Numbered from the stretch's first letter, positions 51,541 to 60,416 are shown. The stretch is DNA of 64,000 bases from Planktosalinus sp963975935 (GCA_963975935.1 CAXBIQ010000002.1:238998-302997), one strand, 5' to 3'. Numbers and translations: made by a program. Notes: generated by a model not told the origin, from the letters alone.

Positions 51541-52035
51541 TTATGGGTTTAATATCGTACGTAATTTTTCTTTAACCCTGTTCATTCGCACACGTGCATT
51601 TACTTCAGTAATACCAAGGGTTTCAGAAATTTCTTTATAATTTTTGTCTTCGAGGTATAAAAAAACCAATGCTTTGTCAATATCGTTCAGTTGTTTAACA
51701 GCGTCATACATTAATTTTAACTGAACTTCTTCAGTATTGTCATACTCCTCAGCACTGATTTTAAAACTAACACCTTCAAAATCCTGTGTATCAACGGTTC
51801 TTTTGGATTTACGGTAAAGGGTAATTGCTGTATTCAATCCCACACGATACATCCAGGTACTAAACTTTGAATCTCCCCTGAATTTTGGAAATGCTTTCCA
51901 CAGCTGTATAGTGATCTCCTGAAACAAATCATTGTGAGCGTCTGCATTGTTTGTATACAAACGGCAGATTTTATGCACAATGTTTTGGTTCTCCTCCAGC
52001 TGGGTCACAAAACGATGTTCCAGTTCTTTATTCAA
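51541..52035 (-). CDS. RNA polymerase ECF-type sigma factor
   Basis: A 164-aa sigma-70 family protein with region 2 (CRLYTNNADAHNDLFQEITIQLWKAFPKFRGDSKFSTWMYRVGLNTA) and region 4 (LEDKNYKEISETLGITEVNARVRMNRVKEKLR) and no region 3, the ECF layout. The start is a TTG at 52033-52035: no ATG lies upstream before an in-frame TAA, and the next Met is inside region 2. A rare start would keep the level of the factor low. The 20 bases before it contain a short repeat (CTAACAACTAACACC). It is the first gene of a two-gene unit. Confidence 0.88.
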   Translation of the reverse strand: MNKELEHRFVTQLEENQNIVHKICRLYTNNADAHNDLFQEITIQLWKAFPKFRGDSKFSTWMYRVGLNTAITLYRKSKRTVDTQDFEGVSFKISAEEYDNTEEVQLKLMYDAVKQLNDIDKALVFLYLEDKNYKEISETLGITEVNARVRMNRVKEKLRTILNP

Positions 52036-52161
52036 ACGTCTTGGTGTTAGTTGTTAGTTAGTAAGCGTAAATCATTTTTTGTTACAAATAGGTTTCAAAT
52101 TTACAGGTATTTTATTTTTATATGGTGCACAAGATGTATCTTTACTATCTATTTTCACATT

Positions 52162-53445
52162 ATGAACATTCCAAAGACAGAACACCCCAGAATCGTGGTT
52201 ATTGGTGGCGGTTTTGGGGGGATTTCCTTCATCAAGGCATTAAAAAACAAACAGGTTCAGGTAGTCCTGCTTGACAGGCATAATTACCATACTTTCCAGC
52301 CACTTTTGTATCAGGTTTCCACATCGGGCTTAGAACCTGATTCGATTGCATATCCACTGCGTAAAATTTTTAAATTTTACAAAGATTTTCATTTTCGTAT
52401 GGCATCTGTAGAGGCAATTGACCCTCATAAAAAAGAGGTAAAAACCTCCATAGGATATCTTTCTTATGATTATCTGGTCATCGCCAGTGGAAGTAAAACA
52501 AATTATTTTGGCAATACTGAAATAGAGCAAAACTGTATGCCTATGAAAACCGTTCCACAGGCATTGAACATCCGAAGCCTGGTACTCGAAAATTTTGAAA
52601 AAGCCGTCATTACTGAAGATATTGAGGAACGAAAAAGCCTGATGAATTTTGTAATTGCGGGAGCGGGGCCTACCGGTGTGGAACTTGCCGGCGCTCTGGC
52701 TGAATTTAAAAACGGCATTATCAACAGAGATTATCCCAACCTCAATCCCAATGAAATGACAATTCACCTCATTGAGGGCGAACCACGGGTATTGCCACCT
52801 ATGAGTACCTTTGCATCTAAAAAATCTGAAAAATTCCTGAAAAGAATGGGGGTGCATATACACGTCAACACTTTTGTCAAAAATTATGACGGAAAAAATG
52901 TAACGACCAGCACCGGACTAAACCTGGTTACTGATACCTTTATCTGGTCTGCAGGAGTCACCGGCGCTGCAATACAAGGGCTGACAAAAGAGACTTTTAC
53001 CGAAAGAGGGAACCGCTACAAGGTGAACGAATATAATAAAGTGGTGGGTTATGAAGATATTTTTGCCATAGGCGATATTGCACATATGACTACAGAACAG
53101 TTTCCAAACGGGCACCCTATGGTAGCCCAACCGGCCATACAGCAGGGAAGGGCTTTAGGCAAAAACATGCTTCGGATTTTAAAAAACAAACCGTTGAAGC
53201 CTTTTCGCTATAAAGATAAAGGGACGATGGCAACCGTGGGAAGGAATAAAGCCGTGGTTGATTTTAAAAAAATAAGTTTTGGCGGTTTTTTTGCGTGGTT
53301 TTTATGGATGTTTGTACACCTTTGGTTTTTGGTGGGTTTTAGAAACCGCATCGTGACATTTTTTAACTGGACATATAACTACATTAACTTCGATCAGGCA
53401 GCACGTTTGATTATTCGTCCGTTTGTAAGGGATAAAGCTTCATAA
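52162..53445 (+). CDS. ndh: Type II NADH:quinone oxidoreductase
   Basis: A 427-aa flavoprotein that passes electrons from NADH to quinone without pumping protons. The FAD motif is IVVIGGGFGGISFIKAL (about residues 10-26), the NADH motif VIAGAGPTGVELAGAL (about 166-181), and the second FAD motif YEDIFAIGDIAHM. A C-terminal amphipathic/hydrophobic part (WFLWMFVHLWFLVGF) would anchor it to the membrane. The frame is open to 52051; the ATG at 52162 fits the family N-terminus. It is divergent from the sigma factor gene and convergent with the next gene (3-bp gap). Confidence 0.9.
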   Translation: MNIPKTEHPRIVVIGGGFGGISFIKALKNKQVQVVLLDRHNYHTFQPLLYQVSTSGLEPDSIAYPLRKIFKFYKDFHFRMASVEAIDPHKKEVKTSIGYLSYDYLVIASGSKTNYFGNTEIEQNCMPMKTVPQALNIRSLVLENFEKAVITEDIEERKSLMNFVIAGAGPTGVELAGALAEFKNGIINRDYPNLNPNEMTIHLIEGEPRVLPPMSTFASKKSEKFLKRMGVHIHVNTFVKNYDGKNVTTSTGLNLVTDTFIWSAGVTGAAIQGLTKETFTERGNRYKVNEYNKVVGYEDIFAIGDIAHMTTEQFPNGHPMVAQPAIQQGRALGKNMLRILKNKPLKPFRYKDKGTMATVGRNKAVVDFKKISFGGFFAWFLWMFVHLWFLVGFRNRIVTFFNWTYNYINFDQAARLIIRPFVRDKAS

Positions 53446-53448
53446 AAC

Positions 53449-54042
53449 TCAGCAGTTTTTATACTTATCGTGCAGCCCTTTGCTATCCAAAATCATGGGG
53501 ATACACTTTTCCAAACGATTGATTCTTGTTTTTTCCTGCTTGGCACCGGCAATGTGTTCTTTGTATTCTTTCTGTTTGTATGGTGTCAAACTCTCAAAAC
53601 TTTTTTGAAGTGCTTTGTCTTTATCAAAAGCTTTTTGAAGCTCTTGGGGCACGGGAAGGTCTTTCTTTTTCTCCGGTTTCACTTCTTTGCCGGCTTTTGC
53701 ATTTGCAATACTTTCTTTCATATAGGCAAGCACCAGCTTTTCATCAATTTCTTCAGCAGAAGAAAAGCGCCACTGACGCATGGCTTTGGCACTGGTTTCC
53801 TCTTCGGGAACCAGTTTTTTATGCGTGTCTTTTAAAAAAACACCTTGAAAAAACCAAATGGCAAAATGATTTTTAAAGGAAGCCAGGCCGGCGATGTTTT
53901 TACCGTTTACAACATAGGCAGGTGCTCCCCATTTCAATGTTTCCGCTGCACCTGTTTGCAACATAATAGTACGCAATAGTGTGAGCGGTTCTTTCCATTT
54001 TGTTTGCTTTTCAAGATACCGGGTTACCTTTTCGTTTTTCAT
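53449..54042 (-). CDS. DUF1801/YdeI-OmpD-associated family protein
   Basis: A 197-aa soluble protein. The N-terminal DUF1801 domain covers about residues 12-110 (ETLKWGAPAYVVNGKNIAGLASFKNHFAIWFFQG). A C-terminal OmdA/YdeI segment follows (PVPQELQKAFDKDKALQKSFESLTPYKQKEYKEHIAGAKQEKTRINRLEK). Proteins of this kind are common and linked to stress or polymyxin tolerance in enterobacteria; the actual function is unknown. No signal peptide is seen. It stands alone, convergent with ndh, with about 140 bp upstream to the small basic peptide gene. Confidence 0.83.
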   Translation of the reverse strand: MKNEKVTRYLEKQTKWKEPLTLLRTIMLQTGAAETLKWGAPAYVVNGKNIAGLASFKNHFAIWFFQGVFLKDTHKKLVPEEETSAKAMRQWRFSSAEEIDEKLVLAYMKESIANAKAGKEVKPEKKKDLPVPQELQKAFDKDKALQKSFESLTPYKQKEYKEHIAGAKQEKTRINRLEKCIPMILDSKGLHDKYKNC

Positions 54043-54184
54043 AGGAGTTCTATTTTAGAAATAAAATTTGGCTTGTATTTCAAATGCTAAAATTAGAAAA
54101 AAACTTTTAGTTAATTTTTTACCAACAGAATATCATGGAACGATTTCTTGCTTAATTTTATACTGTTTTAAAAACGACGCTACT

Positions 54185-54280
54185 ATGGCACAAAACAAGT
54201 CAAACAGCAAGCCTCAGCCCAAAAAAGCTGCGCCGAAACCGGCATCAAAGGCTCCGCAGACTGCTTCCAAGAAGAAGTAA
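54185..54280 (+). CDS. Tiny Lys/Pro/Ala-rich basic peptide, 31 aa
   Basis: Thirty-one residues, MAQNKSNSKPQPKKAAPKPASKAP then QTASKKK, with about nine Lys and no acidic residue. It resembles the tail of a histone H1-like or ribosomal protein but is too short to assign. The longer frame (from 54068) is rejected, since its extra 39 residues look random. Support: the ORF is followed by a perfect hairpin (54292-54309) and by a strong terminator (54333-54357), so the region is likely transcribed. No Shine-Dalgarno or clear promoter was seen. Translation is inference. Confidence 0.5.
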   Translation: MAQNKSNSKPQPKKAAPKPASKAPQTASKKK

Positions 54281-54291
54281 TCCCTGCAACC

Positions 54292-54309
54292 TTTTCGCAG
54301 AAGCGAAAA
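54292..54309 (+). repeat. Perfect 7-bp hairpin after the small peptide gene
   Basis: TTTTCGC pairs with GCGAAAA around the loop AGAA, 12 bases after the stop codon at 54280. No T-tract follows directly, so it is not itself a terminator. Confidence 0.7.
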
Positions 54310-54332
54310 ATGTACTGAAACTGATTGTTCAG

Positions 54333-54357
54333 GCCACCTCAAAAGGGTGGCTTTTTT
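54333..54357 (+). terminator. Intrinsic terminator after the small peptide gene
   Basis: GCCACC pairs with GGTGGC over a seven-base loop and is followed by six T. It would end the transcript of the 31-aa gene before the TonB receptor. Confidence 0.8.
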
Positions 54358-54450
54358 AATTACAACCCATCCTGTGAATTCAACACTTGAGTAGTTTTTT
54401 TTAGCATACTTCCTTTCGCTAAATCATTTTTGTGTAAAAATTACACCATT

Positions 54451-56607
54451 ATGAAATTCATATCTCTGGCATTCTTGCTTTTTACATTTTTCTCACTTCA
54501 GTCACAAACCACGGTATCAGGTTTGGTTACAGATACTAAGGGAAAGCCCGTGGAAGGGGCAAATGTCTTTCTTGAAGGTACTTATGATGGAAGTATAACC
54601 CGGGAAAACGGAACATTTGAGTTTAAAACATCCGCTACAGGAAACCAAACACTCGTGGTTTCTTATGTGTCATTTGAAACAAAGAAAATTGAGGCAGATG
54701 TGAGATCAATGAACAATCTGAAAATAGTTTTGCGTGACGATGTGGCTGCCCTGGATGCGGTCATACTGGCCGCAGGAACCTTTGAAGCCGGTGACAAGGC
54801 GCGGGTATCTGTGTTGAAACCCCTGGACATCGTAACCACCGCCGGAAGTGCGGGCGATATTGTGGCAGCCCTGCAAACCCTGCCGGGAACACAAACCGTG
54901 GGTGAAAGCGGAAGGTTGTTTGTCAGGGGAGGGGAAGCCGGTGAAACCCAAACATTTGTTGACGGCATTCGTGTGGCACAGCCGTATGGTGCCACCGTTC
55001 AAAACCTGCCCACACGCGGACGCTTTTCCCCCTTTTTATTTAGCGGGATATCCTTTTCTACCGGTGGCTATAGTGCAGAATATGGACAGGCACTCTCCGG
55101 GGTATTGTTATTGGACACCAAAGACGAAGCCGAACAAAACCAAACTGATATTTCTCTGATGACAGTGGGGCTGGGAGTTGGAAATACCCAAAAATGGGAA
55201 AATAGTTCGTTGACGGTCAATGCGGCCTACATAAATCTGGAGCCTTATCAGGCTTTGGTCCCTCAAAATTTAAAATGGAACAGGCCTTTTCAGTCCCTTT
55301 CCGGGGAAACCGTTTACAATCACAGGTTCAACAATGGTTTGTGGAAAGTCTATGCTGCTTTTGATGCATCAACTTTTGACCTGAACCAGGAAACGATAAA
55401 CGAACCGCAAACGGTGCGGGTGGATTTAAAAAACAACAATTTTTATGGAAACAGCTCTTACAAATCCTATTGGACCAACGACTGGCAATACTTTTTAGGA
55501 CTTAGTTACGGCTTTGGTAAAAACGAAATTGACCTGAATGAAGATAACGTTGAGAACAGCGAGAATGCGGTTCATTTGAAAGCGAAACTGAGCAGGAGAT
55601 TCTCAAACCGTTTTAAAGTGACCATGGGAGCTGATTTTTTTCATACCGCCTTTGATGAAAAATTTCTGTCTTTTGAGGAAAACGCTGCCTTCACTTCCGG
55701 ATACACATCAAACCTCGGTGCTGTTTTTACCGAAACCGATGTGTATTTTTCCAAAAAGCTCGCCGCTAAAGTGGGATTGCGCTTCTCACACGATCAATAC
55801 CTTGAGGAAAGCTACCTAGCACCCAGGGTTTCACTGGCATACAAGACCGGTGAAAACGCACAATTTTCGCTGGCATACGGGCACTTCAATCAGACACCTT
55901 CGGCAGATTATCTTAAATATACTTCAACGATAAGCGGGGAACAGGCAACACACTATATTTTGAATTTTCAGTATGCCAAAACCCGTAAAACCTTACGCTT
56001 GGAAGCTTACTATAAAGAATATAAAAACCTGCTGCGGTTTGAGGATGAAAACCCGCTGTTTAATTCCGTTTTTGCCAACACCGGGAGTGGTTATGCAGGC
56101 GGTCTGGATATCTTTTGGCGAGACGGAAAAACAATTAAAAACCTGGAGTATTGGGCGTCATATTCATATATTGATACTGAACGGCTTTATCAAAACTTTC
56201 CTGCACAGGCGACTCCTTCATTTGTAGCAACGCACACGGCATCTTTGGTTACAAAATACTGGATTGAAAAATGGCGCTCGCAGGTGGGCTTCAGCCACAC
56301 ATTTCATACAGGAAGACCCTTTGACAACCCTAACGAACCCGGATTTATGAGCGGAAAGACAAAAGACTTTCATAACCTGAGCTTTAATTGGGCCTATTTA
56401 CTGAGTCCACAGAAAATTCTCTATTTCTCGGTTTCCAATGTGCTGGGCAGGAAAAATATTTTTGGCTATGAATATGCAAATACACCCGGTCCAAATGGGG
56501 CTTTTGAAAGGCGTGCCATAACACCCACGGCAGATCAGTTCTTTTTTGTCGGGTTTTTCTGGACCATCAGTGACGATAAGAACAAAAATCAGTTGGATAA
56601 TCTGTAA
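54451..56607 (+). CDS. TonB-dependent receptor with carboxypeptidase-regulatory-like N-terminus
   Basis: A 718-aa outer-membrane transporter. After the signal peptide (ending LQSQ), a CarboxypepD_reg-like domain (VSGLVTDTKGKPVEGANVFLEGTYDGSITRENGTFEF) is followed by the plug (RLFVRGGEAGETQTFVDGIRVAQPY) and a 22-strand-type barrel ending in a C-terminal strand with aromatic residue (FFFVGFFWTI) and a short tail. It lacks a SusD partner, so it is not a glycan-utilisation SusC. The substrate (metal chelate, vitamin or peptide) is unknown. The frame is open to 54430, but ATG 54451 gives the signal peptide. Confidence 0.9.
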   Translation: MKFISLAFLLFTFFSLQSQTTVSGLVTDTKGKPVEGANVFLEGTYDGSITRENGTFEFKTSATGNQTLVVSYVSFETKKIEADVRSMNNLKIVLRDDVAALDAVILAAGTFEAGDKARVSVLKPLDIVTTAGSAGDIVAALQTLPGTQTVGESGRLFVRGGEAGETQTFVDGIRVAQPYGATVQNLPTRGRFSPFLFSGISFSTGGYSAEYGQALSGVLLLDTKDEAEQNQTDISLMTVGLGVGNTQKWENSSLTVNAAYINLEPYQALVPQNLKWNRPFQSLSGETVYNHRFNNGLWKVYAAFDASTFDLNQETINEPQTVRVDLKNNNFYGNSSYKSYWTNDWQYFLGLSYGFGKNEIDLNEDNVENSENAVHLKAKLSRRFSNRFKVTMGADFFHTAFDEKFLSFEENAAFTSGYTSNLGAVFTETDVYFSKKLAAKVGLRFSHDQYLEESYLAPRVSLAYKTGENAQFSLAYGHFNQTPSADYLKYTSTISGEQATHYILNFQYAKTRKTLRLEAYYKEYKNLLRFEDENPLFNSVFANTGSGYAGGLDIFWRDGKTIKNLEYWASYSYIDTERLYQNFPAQATPSFVATHTASLVTKYWIEKWRSQVGFSHTFHTGRPFDNPNEPGFMSGKTKDFHNLSFNWAYLLSPQKILYFSVSNVLGRKNIFGYEYANTPGPNGAFERRAITPTADQFFFVGFFWTISDDKNKNQLDNL

Positions 56608-56776
56608 AGAAACGTTTCAAGACAGAAATTTTATAATGTAAATCAGGAACTAGCAGTTATAAAATTTAAAAATAACACTTCATCACTTAAATTATACGGT
56701 TCAGTAAACTAAAGTTTTAAAATCAGGCATCAGTCAACATCTTTGTATCACTATTAACAATTAATCATTTTTTATT

Positions 56777-57397
56777 ATGGAAAAAGTAATTTTAATCTTA
56801 GCGCTCACCTTATGTGCCCTTGGGTACTCACAAGGCAATTACGAACAAGGAATGCAAAAAGCATTTGAACTATGGGAAAGTGGTAACAATAATGAAGCTG
56901 CAGCTCAATTTGAGCGCATTGCTTCCGCTGAAAAAAGCAATTGGTTGCCCAATTATTATGTTGCGATGGTCAATACAACTACCGCTTTTGGTGTCAATGA
57001 CGCAAAAAAGAAGGAACAACTCCTGTCTAAAGCACAACAGGCTCTTGACAATGCGATGGATATAGATCCAAACAACGCCGAAATCCTTGTAATGCAGGCC
57101 ATGATTCACACTGCCTGGATTGCAGCAGACCCAATGACAAACGGGCAAAAACTCTCCGGAACCGTTATGCAACTCTATGGCAAGGCAAGTGCTTTGGCCC
57201 CTGAAAACCCACGGGTGGTATTATCCAAAGCACAGTTTGAAATGGGTTCGGCACAATTTTTTGGGACAGATACAGCACCCATTTGCAAAGAGGTTGAAAA
57301 ATCTTTGCAACTTTTTGATACCTTTAAACCGGAAACACCTTTTCACCCACAGTGGGGTAAAGACCAGGCTGAAAACACCTTGAAAAGCTGTAAATAA
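56777..57397 (+). CDS. Secreted TPR-like protein, 206 aa
   Basis: A signal peptide (MEKVILILALTLCALGYSQG) precedes an all-helical, TPR-like domain (about residues 22-170): ELWESGNNNEAAAQFERIASAE, ALDNAMDIDPNNAEILVMQAMI, YGKASALAPENPRVVLSKAQFE. It ends in a Cys-containing segment. Such proteins are often annotated as tetratricopeptide-repeat or unknown. It starts 169 bp after the TonB receptor and 20 bp before the LytS-like kinase gene, so it heads the two-component operon, possibly as a periplasmic sensing partner (inference). Confidence 0.78.
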   Translation: MEKVILILALTLCALGYSQGNYEQGMQKAFELWESGNNNEAAAQFERIASAEKSNWLPNYYVAMVNTTTAFGVNDAKKKEQLLSKAQQALDNAMDIDPNNAEILVMQAMIHTAWIAADPMTNGQKLSGTVMQLYGKASALAPENPRVVLSKAQFEMGSAQFFGTDTAPICKEVEKSLQLFDTFKPETPFHPQWGKDQAENTLKSCK

Positions 57398-57417
57398 TCA
57401 AAATCAATCAATAAGAA

Positions 57418-58758
57418 ATGCAATACTGGCTCAAAATAATTGCTGCAGGCGTGCTCATTGGCATAGTGCTCTTTTCAATAAATATCACGTTAAAGTTTTT
57501 ATCACCCACCCCGATAGTCTTTGATGAGATGCTTCTGAAAAACCTTGGACTTTATATTCTATACAGTGTGCCATTAAGTGTAGTTAATTCCTGGTTTTTT
57601 GAATGGATGAACCACAGGATAAATTGGGAAAAGTATAAAAAATACAGGTTGTCAGCAGGTATTGTTGGGTCGGTTATCATAACCTTAATTACAATTTTTC
57701 TGGTAAGGATCATCCATCGAGTGGGTATTGACGGACTTGATTTTAGCAGCTTTATTGTACAAGAGCAATTACAGTTTTATTTTATAGCCTTGTTGATTAC
57801 CCTCGTTATTTCACTTTTTTTTCATGCCATTCATTTTTACAAGGCACTTCAGGAAAAAAAGGTAAAAGAACAGAAAATCATTGCAGGCACGGCATCGGCG
57901 CAATTTGAAAGCTTAAAAAACCAGATTGACCCTCATTTTTTGTTCAATAGTTTGAATGTATTGACATCGTTGATCGAAGAAAACCCGGAACTGGCCCAAA
58001 AGTTCACCACATCGCTCTCAAAAATTTACCGCTATGTGCTGGAACAGAAAGACAAGGAACTTGTTTCACTTGAAGAAGAACTGGCTTTCGCCAAAATTTA
58101 CATGCAACTCCTGCAGGTGCGTTTTGAAAACAGCCTCCATTTTGAAATGCCTGAAGCATTATCCAACCCCGATGCTAAAGTAGTGCCGCTTTCTTTGCAA
58201 TTGTTGCTGGAAAACACCATTAAGCACAATGTGGTGAGCGAAAAGAAACCGCTGCGCATACGTATTTATGAAGAAGGTAAAAATTTGGTTATAGAAAACA
58301 ATTTGCAAAAAAAAGAAGTCATTCAAACGCGAAAAGGCGTGGGGCTTGAGAATATTGTCAACCGCTATGCCATCATTACAAACAGAAAAGTAACAATTAC
58401 TGAAGACCAGCAGGTATTTAAAGTAAAAATTCCGGTCCTCACAAAACAAATCACCGTTATGGAAACAAATCATTATAAAGAAGAAAACAATGCGTACTTA
58501 AAAGCGCACAGACGTGTAAAAGAAATCAAGGAATTTTACAGCAACCTCATTTCATACTGTATCGTTATTCCGTTTTTAATTGGTATCAATTATTATACAT
58601 ATTGGGACTTCCATTGGTTTTGGTTCCCTCTATTTGGATGGGGTCTTGGGCTTGCCATACACGGTTTTACAGTTTTTGGGTATGGAGCCTCCTGGGAAGA
58701 AAACAAGATTAAGGAAATTATGGAAAAAGAACAAAATAAAAATAAAACCTGGAACTAA
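57418..58758 (+). CDS. LytS-type sensor histidine kinase fused to a 2TM domain
   Basis: A 446-aa membrane sensor. About four N-terminal helices (residues 8-140) are followed by the His-kinase domain: QIDPHFLFNSLNVLTSLIEENPELA with the phospho-acceptor His173, then an ATPase part (LLLENTIKHN, GVGLENIVNRY). From about residue 355 a second membrane module with two helices appears (RRVKEIKEFYSNLISYCIVIPFLIGINYYTYW, ending EEKIKEIM-like), the 2TM domain. The same module is encoded separately by the next gene. It overlaps that gene by one base (TAATG). The cognate regulator is the LytTR gene at 59619. Confidence 0.9.
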   Translation: MQYWLKIIAAGVLIGIVLFSINITLKFLSPTPIVFDEMLLKNLGLYILYSVPLSVVNSWFFEWMNHRINWEKYKKYRLSAGIVGSVIITLITIFLVRIIHRVGIDGLDFSSFIVQEQLQFYFIALLITLVISLFFHAIHFYKALQEKKVKEQKIIAGTASAQFESLKNQIDPHFLFNSLNVLTSLIEENPELAQKFTTSLSKIYRYVLEQKDKELVSLEEELAFAKIYMQLLQVRFENSLHFEMPEALSNPDAKVVPLSLQLLLENTIKHNVVSEKKPLRIRIYEEGKNLVIENNLQKKEVIQTRKGVGLENIVNRYAIITNRKVTITEDQQVFKVKIPVLTKQITVMETNHYKEENNAYLKAHRRVKEIKEFYSNLISYCIVIPFLIGINYYTYWDFHWFWFPLFGWGLGLAIHGFTVFGYGASWEENKIKEIMEKEQNKNKTWN

Positions 58759-59078
58759 TGGAACGCAATTATCACGAAGAAGAACTTTACAAAATTGCTA
58801 AAAAACAAGTAAAAGAAATCAAGGGGTTTTACATCCATTTACTGGTATATATAGTAGTCAACATTTTTATAGTTTTGGCAAACAGCAATTTTTTTGAACA
58901 CGGTTTTGGTACCATAAGTTTTGGCAATCTGGCTTTGCCGTTTTTCTGGGGCATAGGTGTCTTTGCGCACTGGGCGAGTGTTTTTGGACCCAATATCTTT
59001 CTGGGTAAGAAATGGGAAGAAAAGAAAATAAAAGAACTTATGGAAAAAGATAAAGAACGCCAGCAAAAGTGGAAATAG
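58758..59078 (+). CDS. 2TM domain protein, 106 aa
   Basis: A small membrane protein with two helices (about residues 26-42 and 55-73) and charged ends (MERNYHEEELYKIAKKQVKEIKGFY at the start and EKKIKELMEKDKERQQKWK at the end). It is a clear paralogue of the C-terminal part of the kinase just before it (KEIKEFYSNL versus KEIKGFYIHL). Its start lies in the stop codon of the kinase gene. It may pair with the kinase in the membrane and alter signalling, which is inference. A duplication of the kinase domain end is the likely origin. Confidence 0.85.
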   Translation: MERNYHEEELYKIAKKQVKEIKGFYIHLLVYIVVNIFIVLANSNFFEHGFGTISFGNLALPFFWGIGVFAHWASVFGPNIFLGKKWEEKKIKELMEKDKERQQKWK

Positions 59079-59105
59079 AAAAACTGCATAACATTAATTT
59101 CTGTA

Positions 59106-59579
59106 ATGGAAAATATAGTACATAATGAGATGGGTCTGGTGCATCTACTGGCTAGTGTTGTGGCTTTGGTTTCAGGAACCATTGTACTGTTTTCCCAAAA
59201 AGGAACAAAGAGACACAAAACCGTGGGGTATATTTACCTGATTAGCATGCTGGTAGTATTAACCACAGCACTGATGATTTACAGGTTGTTTGGAGGCTTC
59301 AATGTTTTCCATTTTATTGCAATAGTAGGGTTTTTCTATATTTTTGTGGGATTCCTTCCGGTATTGATAAAACCTAAAAACTGGATTAAGCGTCATGTGT
59401 ATTTTATGTACTGGTCGGTAATTGGCCTTTATGCCGCATTTGTAGCTGAAATTATGGTGAGAATCCCTAGCACACCCTTCTGGTGGATGGTTGGCTTAGG
59501 AGTGGCTGTCGTAACAGCTACAGGAGCATATTTTTACACAAAACATAAGGAAAAATGGAACAGTTTCAGCAACCTCTGA
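59106..59579 (+). CDS. DUF2306-like membrane protein, 157 aa
   Basis: A polytopic inner-membrane protein with five helices in 157 residues and the pattern of the DUF2306 family (GTKRHKTVGYIYLISMLVVLTTALMIYR, KPKNWIKRHVYFMYWSVIGLYAAFVAEI). The conserved histidines may bind a haem or metal in related proteins, but this is not shown. It lies 27 bases after the 2TM gene and 39 bases before the response regulator, so it is part of the two-component operon. Function unknown. Confidence 0.78.
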   Translation: MENIVHNEMGLVHLLASVVALVSGTIVLFSQKGTKRHKTVGYIYLISMLVVLTTALMIYRLFGGFNVFHFIAIVGFFYIFVGFLPVLIKPKNWIKRHVYFMYWSVIGLYAAFVAEIMVRIPSTPFWWMVGLGVAVVTATGAYFYTKHKEKWNSFSNL

Positions 59580-59618
59580 CGAATTTGAACAGGAATAAAC
59601 TGAGAAAAATAAAGTAAA

Positions 59619-60392
59619 ATGACCACAATTATTATAGAAGATGAAAAACCGGCAGCACGGCGACTGCACAGAATGCTGGAAAAACTCGATGTGAACGTCC
59701 AGCAAACGCTTCATTCCGTTGAGGAGTCCATAAACTGGTTTCAAAATAACAAGCACCCGGATGTTATTTTTCTCGATATTCAGCTCAGCGATGGTCTCTC
59801 TTTTGAAATTTTTGAGCATATTGACCTGCACAGTTTTATTATTTTCACCACGGCTTATGACGAGTATGCACTGCAAGCTTTTAAACTTAACAGTATTGAT
59901 TATTTATTGAAACCCATCGACGATGAAGAACTTACTACAGCCATCAATAAATACAAAAAACTTCAGCAACAGTTGGGGTCAAAAAGTACTAACGATGTGC
60001 AATTGCATTACGAAGAAATAAAAAAACTCCTTATAAACCCGCTGGAACGTGAATATAAAAAACGGTTTACGGTCAAGGTGGGACAGCACCTCAAAATGAT
60101 TTCCATAGCCGACATAGACTGCTTTTACAGCGAAAACAAAGGCACATACATCCATACCACCGAAGGAAGAAACTACCTGATGGAAACCACCCTGGATGCA
60201 TTGGAAAACGAACTCTCCCCCAAAGATTTCTTCAGGGTTAACAGAAAATTTGTCGTGAGGCTTCAAGCCATAAAAGACATTGTTGCCTATTCAAATTCGC
60301 GTCTCAAACTCAAACTGAAATCATATTGCGATGACGAAATCATCGTTGCACGCGAACGGGTAAAAGATTTTAAAGACTGGCTCGATAGTTAA
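59619..60392 (+). CDS. LytTR family response regulator
   Basis: A 257-aa transcription regulator. The receiver domain has Asp53 in VIFLDIQLSDGL and KPI at the usual place. From about residue 140 the LytTR DNA-binding domain follows (FTVKVGQHLKMISIADIDCFYSENKGTYIHTTEGRNYLM, then FFRVNRKFVVRL). It is the last gene of the operon that starts with the TPR-like protein, and pairs with the LytS-type kinase two genes upstream. LytTR proteins bind direct repeats about 21 bp apart in promoters; I did not find a convincing pair upstream of 56777. Confidence 0.93.
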   Translation: MTTIIIEDEKPAARRLHRMLEKLDVNVQQTLHSVEESINWFQNNKHPDVIFLDIQLSDGLSFEIFEHIDLHSFIIFTTAYDEYALQAFKLNSIDYLLKPIDDEELTTAINKYKKLQQQLGSKSTNDVQLHYEEIKKLLINPLEREYKKRFTVKVGQHLKMISIADIDCFYSENKGTYIHTTEGRNYLMETTLDALENELSPKDFFRVNRKFVVRLQAIKDIVAYSNSRLKLKLKSYCDDEIIVARERVKDFKDWLDS

Positions 60393-60416
60393 ACAACCGA
60401 ATAAACTTTCATCGGC

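Noticed and set aside
52330..52863. 177-aa minus-strand ORF opposite ndh
   Set aside because: Shadow frame of a strongly conserved flavoprotein; composition (many His, Phe, Arg) unlike neighbours.
54068..54184. Upstream extension of the 31-aa basic peptide to a 70-aa protein
   Set aside because: The extra residues have no pattern and differ sharply in composition from the basic peptide.
56609..56618. Palindrome GAAACGTTTC right after the TonB receptor stop
   Set aside because: A 10-bp palindrome in AT-rich sequence can occur by chance, and no second copy or operator context was found.
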